This document shows, in pieces, positions 63,740-64,000 of a stretch of DNA of 64,000 nt (position 1 is its first letter; every line of letters starts with the position of its first letter). A program made the position numbers and the translations under genes. The DNA is from Deltaproteobacteria bacterium (GTDB lineage Bacteria; Myxococcota_A; Polyangia; Nannocystales; Nannocystaceae), in the NCBI GenBank assembly GCA_016709225.1, contig JADJEE010000001.1:124001-188000 (forward strand), given 5' to 3'. A model generated the notes under the pieces. That model saw nothing but the letters and a program-made list of their open reading frames with translations. It had not been told where the DNA came from and made no database searches.

Positions 63740-64000
63740 ATGCGTGCAGCGCTGGCACCGGCGAATGAGGCCGCTCGACTCGAGGCGCTGGCCGAGTACG
63801 ACGTGCTCGACTCGCCCGCCGAGGCCGCCTTCGATGCGGTGACGGAGCTCGCCGCGGCGCTCGTGGGCACGCCCGTGGCGTTGATCTCGCTCGTCGATGC
63901 CAATCGGCAGTGGTTCAAGTCGCGATACGGGATCGAAGTGCGCGAGATCCCGCGCGACATCTCGTTCTGCGGGCACGTGGTTGCGGACGGCGTGGCGCTG
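63740..64000 (+). CDS. GAF-domain sensor protein (partial)
   Basis: Only the first 87 codons lie inside the window. They read ARLEALAEYDVLDSP, then VALISLVDANRQWFKS and REIPRDISFCGHVV, the typical opening of a GAF domain with an N-terminal helix as in cytoplasmic hybrid sensor kinases and diguanylate cyclases. The output domain is beyond the window edge. Confidence 0.85.
   Translation, partial: MRAALAPANEAARLEALAEYDVLDSPAEAAFDAVTELAAALVGTPVALISLVDANRQWFKSRYGIEVREIPRDISFCGHVVADGVAL

Overview
The window is a gene-dense stretch of a very GC-rich chromosome (almost every real codon ends in G or C). It most resembles a myxobacterium (Myxococcota, probably near Nannocystaceae). This is inferred from a eukaryote-like Ser/Thr kinase with a TPR-like tail, a FrzS-like pseudo-receiver/coiled-coil protein, Gly/Ser/Thr-rich lipoproteins, several MA-type metallopeptidases and a PTS-type regulatory cluster behind rpoN. 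I see no rRNA, tRNA, CRISPR array, phage or transposase gene. About 56 genes are called, many with 4-nt ATGA/GTGA overlaps that imply translational coupling.

Layout. 1-4.2 kb: VWA lipoprotein operon, then a TetR-regulated pair of membrane genes including an ABA4-like protein, with the same inverted repeat before the regulator and before the pair. 4.2-9 kb: Ser/Thr kinase, SDR epimerase and acyltransferase. 9-18.9 kb: SRAP protein, ADP-ribosylglycohydrolase-like protein, lipoprotein plus AmpG-like MFS, AraC regulator, C45-type amidohydrolase plus APC permease, MatB-like acyl-CoA synthetase, UppP and a small membrane protein. 18.9-24.4 kb: hflX, FrzS-like gene, ECF sigma and its zinc anti-sigma. 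24.6-28 kb: purB, a lipoprotein gene broken by an in-frame TAG, and a TIGR01777-type epimerase.

28.2-35.2 kb is a complete cobalamin uptake operon under a cobalamin riboswitch: btuB, a BtuG-like beta-propeller lipoprotein, an unassigned surface lipoprotein, btuF, btuC and btuD, all joined by 4-nt overlaps. 35.2-40.1 kb: TerB-like protein, rpoZ with a long acidic tail, small lipoprotein, biotin carboxylase and pyrG. 40.4-50.3 kb: rpoN, then a seven-gene chain coupled by 4-nt overlaps (hprK, rapZ, mannose-type EIIA, HPr, EI, a hydrolase lacking its serine, and a protease/propeller/beta-barrel protein). This is a PTS phosphorelay with no sugar permease, so it is presumably regulatory.

50.4-55 kb: outer-membrane barrel protein, MA-type peptidase, a 168-bp palindromic MITE-like element, a PdxB-CbiX fusion and serA. 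55-64 kb: large lipoprotein of unknown function, PilZ protein plus two membrane proteins (one an MA-type peptidase), rsmD, aspartate aminotransferase, DAHP synthase with an altered metal-site residue, alpha/beta hydrolase, yacG and the start of a GAF-domain sensor.

The most unusual items are the PdxB-CbiX fusion, the BtuG-like cobalamin operon with its extra lipoprotein, the PTS chain ending in an outer-membrane protease/barrel, and the palindromic element that supplies the stop codon of the fusion gene. All functions are read from sequence motifs by eye; no database search was run.
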